DNA of 8,670 nucleotides, taken from Flavobacteriaceae bacterium (GTDB lineage: Bacteria; Bacteroidota; Bacteroidia; Flavobacteriales; Flavobacteriaceae). The notes beneath the pieces are model-generated. The model ran no database searches. It saw only the letters and a program-made list of their open reading frames with translations, and was not told where the DNA came from. The position numbers were made by a program, and so were the translations under genes. The stretch spans positions 1-8,670 of the forward strand of contig NZDM01000043.1 of the NCBI GenBank assembly GCA_002690085.1, in the 5' to 3' direction. Numbering within the stretch: the first letter of the stretch is position 1; each line of letters starts with the position of its first letter. Below are positions 5,605-8,670 of this stretch, piece by piece.

Positions 5605-8600
5605 TTGAGTAAAGTTAACCTCTGCCATGCATTTGAACAGTCTTTGAAACTTCAAAAACTGAGAAAGCTTATGGCCTTATCTCAAGTAAAGTCTCAGTTT
5701 AAAGGTTCCCTTGGTGCCGATTTATCATTCTCAATAGCGGCAGCTTTTACAAATCAAAATCAACCCTTTTTAATCGTTTTTGAATCCAAGGAAATTGCTG
5801 CTTTTCATCTCAACGATTTAGAGTTACTCTTACCCAAAGAAGCCGTTCTTTTTTATCCAGGCAGCTACCGTAGACCCTATGAAATTGAGCATACGGACAA
5901 TGCCAATGTTTTGTTGCGTTCTGAAGTGCTTAACCGTATTAATTCTCAAAGAAAATCAAGTATTATCGTAACTTACCACGAAGCGCTTTTTGAAAAAGTA
6001 CTATCAAAAAAAGAGCTGAATAAAAACACTTTAAAAATTAGTGTTGGCGATATGTTGAGTCTTGATTTTGTAAATAATGTGCTTTTTGAGTACGAATTCA
6101 AGCGGGTAGATTTTGTCACAGAGCCTGGAGAGTTTTCCATACGTGGCGGTATTATAGATGTGTTTTCATTCGCCAATGATACACCCTATCGCATTGAGTT
6201 TTTTGGCGATGAGGTAGAAAGCATTCGCACATTTGATATCGCTTCACAACTTTCTCTAAAATCCTACACCAAATTCCAAATAATTCCAAATATTGAACAT
6301 AAATTAAAGCATGAAAAACGGGTTGGATTTTTGGATTACATTCCGCAAAATACGCTTGTTTGGACTCAAAACCTGCCTGCTTTATTTCAAACCACTAAAG
6401 TTCTTTTTGAAAAAGCGAAATCAGCCTATAAATTGTTGTCTGGTTCCATCCAATACAAAGATCCGGGTGCCCTTTTTTGCACTACAGATAATTTTAAACA
6501 ATCTCTACAGAATTTTTCGATCTTTGAGGTTGGATCAGAGACATTTTACAATACTGAGGCAGAAAATATTCTGGAAGTCAATGTCGGTCCTCAACCTACA
6601 TTCAACAAGCAATTTAAACTTTTAATCGATGACCTGAATCAAAAACATGCCTTAGGCTTTAAAAACTATATTTGTTGTGCAAATGCCCAGCAAGCCCAAC
6701 GCTTTCACGATATTTTTCAGGATCACGAATCGGTAGTTCATTATAAAACTTTGGTTCTTTCACTACACCAAGGCTTTGTCAATCATGATTTAAAAATAGT
6801 ATGTTATACCGATCATGAAATTTTTGAACGCTATCACAAATTCAAGCTTAAAAATGGATTTGCCAAGAAGCAAGCCATCTCGTTGAGAGAAATAAACAGT
6901 TTAGAGGTTGGGGATTATGTCACCCATATCGACCATGGTATTGGGAAGTTTGGAGGACTTAAAAAGATTGATATTGAGGGCAAATCTCAAGAGGCCATAA
7001 AGTTGTTTTATGGTGATCGCGATATTTTATATTTGAGCATCCATTCATTGCACAAAATCACCAAGTTTAATGGCAAGGATGGCAAATCTCCCAAAATTTA
7101 TAAGTTGGGGAGTAAGGCCTGGAAGACTTTAAAACAAAAAACCAAATCAAGGGTTAAGGAAGTTGCCTTTAACTTGATAAAATTATATGCCAAACGCAAA
7201 TTGCAAAAAGGCTTTCAATACCGCCCTGACAGTGCCATGCAATTGGAGCTGGAATCTTCTTTTATTTATGAAGACACACCCGATCAAATAACATCCACCG
7301 CAGCGATCAAAGCAGATATGGAAAGCGAACGCCCCATGGACCGTTTGGTTTGCGGCGATGTTGGTTTTGGTAAAACGGAGGTTGCCATCCGAGCCGCATT
7401 CAAAGCAGTTGATAATGGAAAGCAGGTTGCTGTTTTGGTTCCAACTACCATTTTAGCCTTTCAACATGCGAAGACTTTTGGTGAGCGCTTGAAAGAATTT
7501 CCTGTTACGGTTGAATATTTAAACCGTTTTAAAACAGCCAAACAAAAACGCGAAACACTAGAGCAGTTAAGCTCAGGCGCTGTAGACATTCTAATCGGGA
7601 CCCATCAACTGGTCAACAAATCAGTGCAATTCAAAGACTTAGGACTGCTTATTGTTGATGAAGAACAAAAATTTGGAGTAGCTGTTAAGGACAAACTCAA
7701 AACCCTGAAAGAAAATGTAGATGTTCTTACCTTAACTGCAACGCCTATTCCTCGGACTTTGCAATTCAGCCTCATGGCTGCCCGAGATTTATCTGTTATT
7801 ACCACGGCACCACCCAATCGATATCCCATTGAAAGTCATGTAATAAGACTGAGTGAAACCATTATTAGAGATGCTATTAGTTATGAGATTCAGCGTGCTG
7901 GGCAAGTCTTTTTTATTCACAATCGTATCGAAAATATTCGGGAGGTAGCCGGTATGATTCAGCGCTTGGTGCCAGATGCTAAAATTGCAGTTGGCCATGG
8001 GCAATTGGAGGGCAAAAAATTAGAGCAACTCATGCTTAATTTTATGGAGGGAGCGTTTGATGTCTTGGTGAGCACTACAATTGTTGAAAGTGGGCTGGAC
8101 GTTCCCAACGCCAATACTATTTTTATAAATAATGCCAATAATTTTGGCCTGAGTGATTTGCATCAAATGCGCGGTCGGGTGGGTCGAAGCAACAAAAAAG
8201 CGTTTTGTTATTTTATCACCCCAGACCACCATGCCATGACCAATGATGCCCGCAAGCGAATTTCCGCTTTGGAACAATATACCGCACTTGGTAGTGGCTT
8301 TAACATTGCAATGAAAGACCTTGAGATTCGAGGCGCTGGAGATTTATTGGGCGGGGAACAAAGTGGATTTATCAACGACATTGGATTTGAAACCTATCAA
8401 AAAATTCTCAATGAAGCCATTGATGAACTCAAAGAAAATGAATTTGAACATTTGTTCAGTAAAGATTCTGAGTCTAAAATCTATGTCAAAGAGTTGACAA
8501 TTGACACGGATTTTTCATTGCTTTTTCCTGATGATTATGTAAACAATATTTCGGAGCGTTTACGTCTCTATACAAAACTCAATGGCTTAAAAACACCAGA

Positions 8601-8670
8601 GAAACTTAAAACCTATAAATTAGAGTTGGTAGATCGTTTTGGGCCATTGCCTACGGAAGTTGTGGATCTA
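5605..8670 (+). CDS. mfd: Transcription-repair coupling factor Mfd, 3' end cut by window edge
   Basis: The frame is open from an in-frame stop at 5569 to the right edge; from TTG at 5605 it gives 1022 codons of the usual 1100-1150. Mfd is a DNA translocase that displaces RNA polymerase stalled at lesions and recruits UvrA. The UvrB-homology module includes FYPGSYRRPYE (83-93) and EPGEFSIRGGIIDVF (173-187). The RNA-polymerase-interacting domain starts near VGDYVTHIDHGIGKF (435-449). The RecG-like translocase has Walker A GDVGFGKTE (584-592), GTHQL (665-669), DEEQ (685-688), TATPIPRT (711-718), STTIVESGLDVP (823-834) and the arginine-finger motif HQMRGRVGRS (853-862). The C-terminal TRCF domain begins near 968 and is cut after FGPLPTEVVDL. 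No ATG lies in frame before 5671. TTG 5605 is chosen because SKVNLCHAFEQSLKLQKL resembles the N-terminal helix of flavobacterial Mfd; ATG 5671 would remove 22 residues. Identity is certain; the start is less so. Confidence 0.97.
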   Translation, partial: MSKVNLCHAFEQSLKLQKLRKLMALSQVKSQFKGSLGADLSFSIAAAFTNQNQPFLIVFESKEIAAFHLNDLELLLPKEAVLFYPGSYRRPYEIEHTDNANVLLRSEVLNRINSQRKSSIIVTYHEALFEKVLSKKELNKNTLKISVGDMLSLDFVNNVLFEYEFKRVDFVTEPGEFSIRGGIIDVFSFANDTPYRIEFFGDEVESIRTFDIASQLSLKSYTKFQIIPNIEHKLKHEKRVGFLDYIPQNTLVWTQNLPALFQTTKVLFEKAKSAYKLLSGSIQYKDPGALFCTTDNFKQSLQNFSIFEVGSETFYNTEAENILEVNVGPQPTFNKQFKLLIDDLNQKHALGFKNYICCANAQQAQRFHDIFQDHESVVHYKTLVLSLHQGFVNHDLKIVCYTDHEIFERYHKFKLKNGFAKKQAISLREINSLEVGDYVTHIDHGIGKFGGLKKIDIEGKSQEAIKLFYGDRDILYLSIHSLHKITKFNGKDGKSPKIYKLGSKAWKTLKQKTKSRVKEVAFNLIKLYAKRKLQKGFQYRPDSAMQLELESSFIYEDTPDQITSTAAIKADMESERPMDRLVCGDVGFGKTEVAIRAAFKAVDNGKQVAVLVPTTILAFQHAKTFGERLKEFPVTVEYLNRFKTAKQKRETLEQLSSGAVDILIGTHQLVNKSVQFKDLGLLIVDEEQKFGVAVKDKLKTLKENVDVLTLTATPIPRTLQFSLMAARDLSVITTAPPNRYPIESHVIRLSETIIRDAISYEIQRAGQVFFIHNRIENIREVAGMIQRLVPDAKIAVGHGQLEGKKLEQLMLNFMEGAFDVLVSTTIVESGLDVPNANTIFINNANNFGLSDLHQMRGRVGRSNKKAFCYFITPDHHAMTNDARKRISALEQYTALGSGFNIAMKDLEIRGAGDLLGGEQSGFINDIGFETYQKILNEAIDELKENEFEHLFSKDSESKIYVKELTIDTDFSLLFPDDYVNNISERLRLYTKLNGLKTPEKLKTYKLELVDRFGPLPTEVVDL

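Noticed and set aside
6311..6625. Plus-strand open frame of 104 codons.
   Set aside because: It is an out-of-frame reading inside mfd, where the mfd frame is continuous and conserved.
7605..8277. Three minus-strand open frames of 71-85 codons.
   Set aside because: All lie opposite the translocase motifs of mfd and show no start signals or recognisable domains.

Overview
The window looks like a chromosomal piece of a Bacteroidota genome, most likely from the flavobacterial side. The DNA is AT-rich. None of the starts has a clear Shine-Dalgarno sequence; the leaders are A/T-rich instead. Perfect matches to the Bacteroidota -7 box (TAnnTTTG) precede several genes, and the Mfd protein reads like flavobacterial Mfd. 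This assignment rests on recognition, not on a database search.

Layout: four genes run leftwards on the minus strand and one runs rightwards. From right to left the minus-strand genes are a DUF456 membrane protein (4935-5432), a secreted M1-family zinc aminopeptidase (2587-4848), a small lipoprotein of the histidine phosphatase superfamily (1985-2509), and a large exported protein with a phosphohistidine (swivelling) domain followed by a PEP/pyruvate-type ATP-binding domain (3-1769), which runs off the left edge. On the plus strand, mfd (transcription-repair coupling factor, 5605-8670) diverges from the DUF456 gene and runs off the right edge inside its C-terminal TRCF domain. Both edge genes are open at the window border and lack a visible stop.

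Gaps between genes are 215 bp (1770-1984), 77 bp (2510-2586), 86 bp (4849-4934) and 172 bp (5433-5604). No stretch over 300 bp lacks a gene. I saw no tRNA, rRNA, CRISPR array, insertion sequence, long repeat or convincing rho-independent terminator.

How the genes relate: mfd is a housekeeping DNA-repair gene. Three of the four minus-strand products carry export signals, so the left half is an envelope or secreted set, and the fourth is an inner-membrane protein. The DUF456, M1 and phosphatase genes could share a transcript, since I found no -7 box in the two short gaps. The leftmost gene may have its own promoter. The most unusual item is that leftmost gene: dikinase-type, ATP-dependent chemistry is normally cytosolic, yet this protein has a clean signal peptide and the domain order of plant glucan water dikinase. 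Its neighbour is an exported member of the phosphatase superfamily that includes the phosphohistidine phosphatase SixA. A functional link between the two is speculation, but testable.
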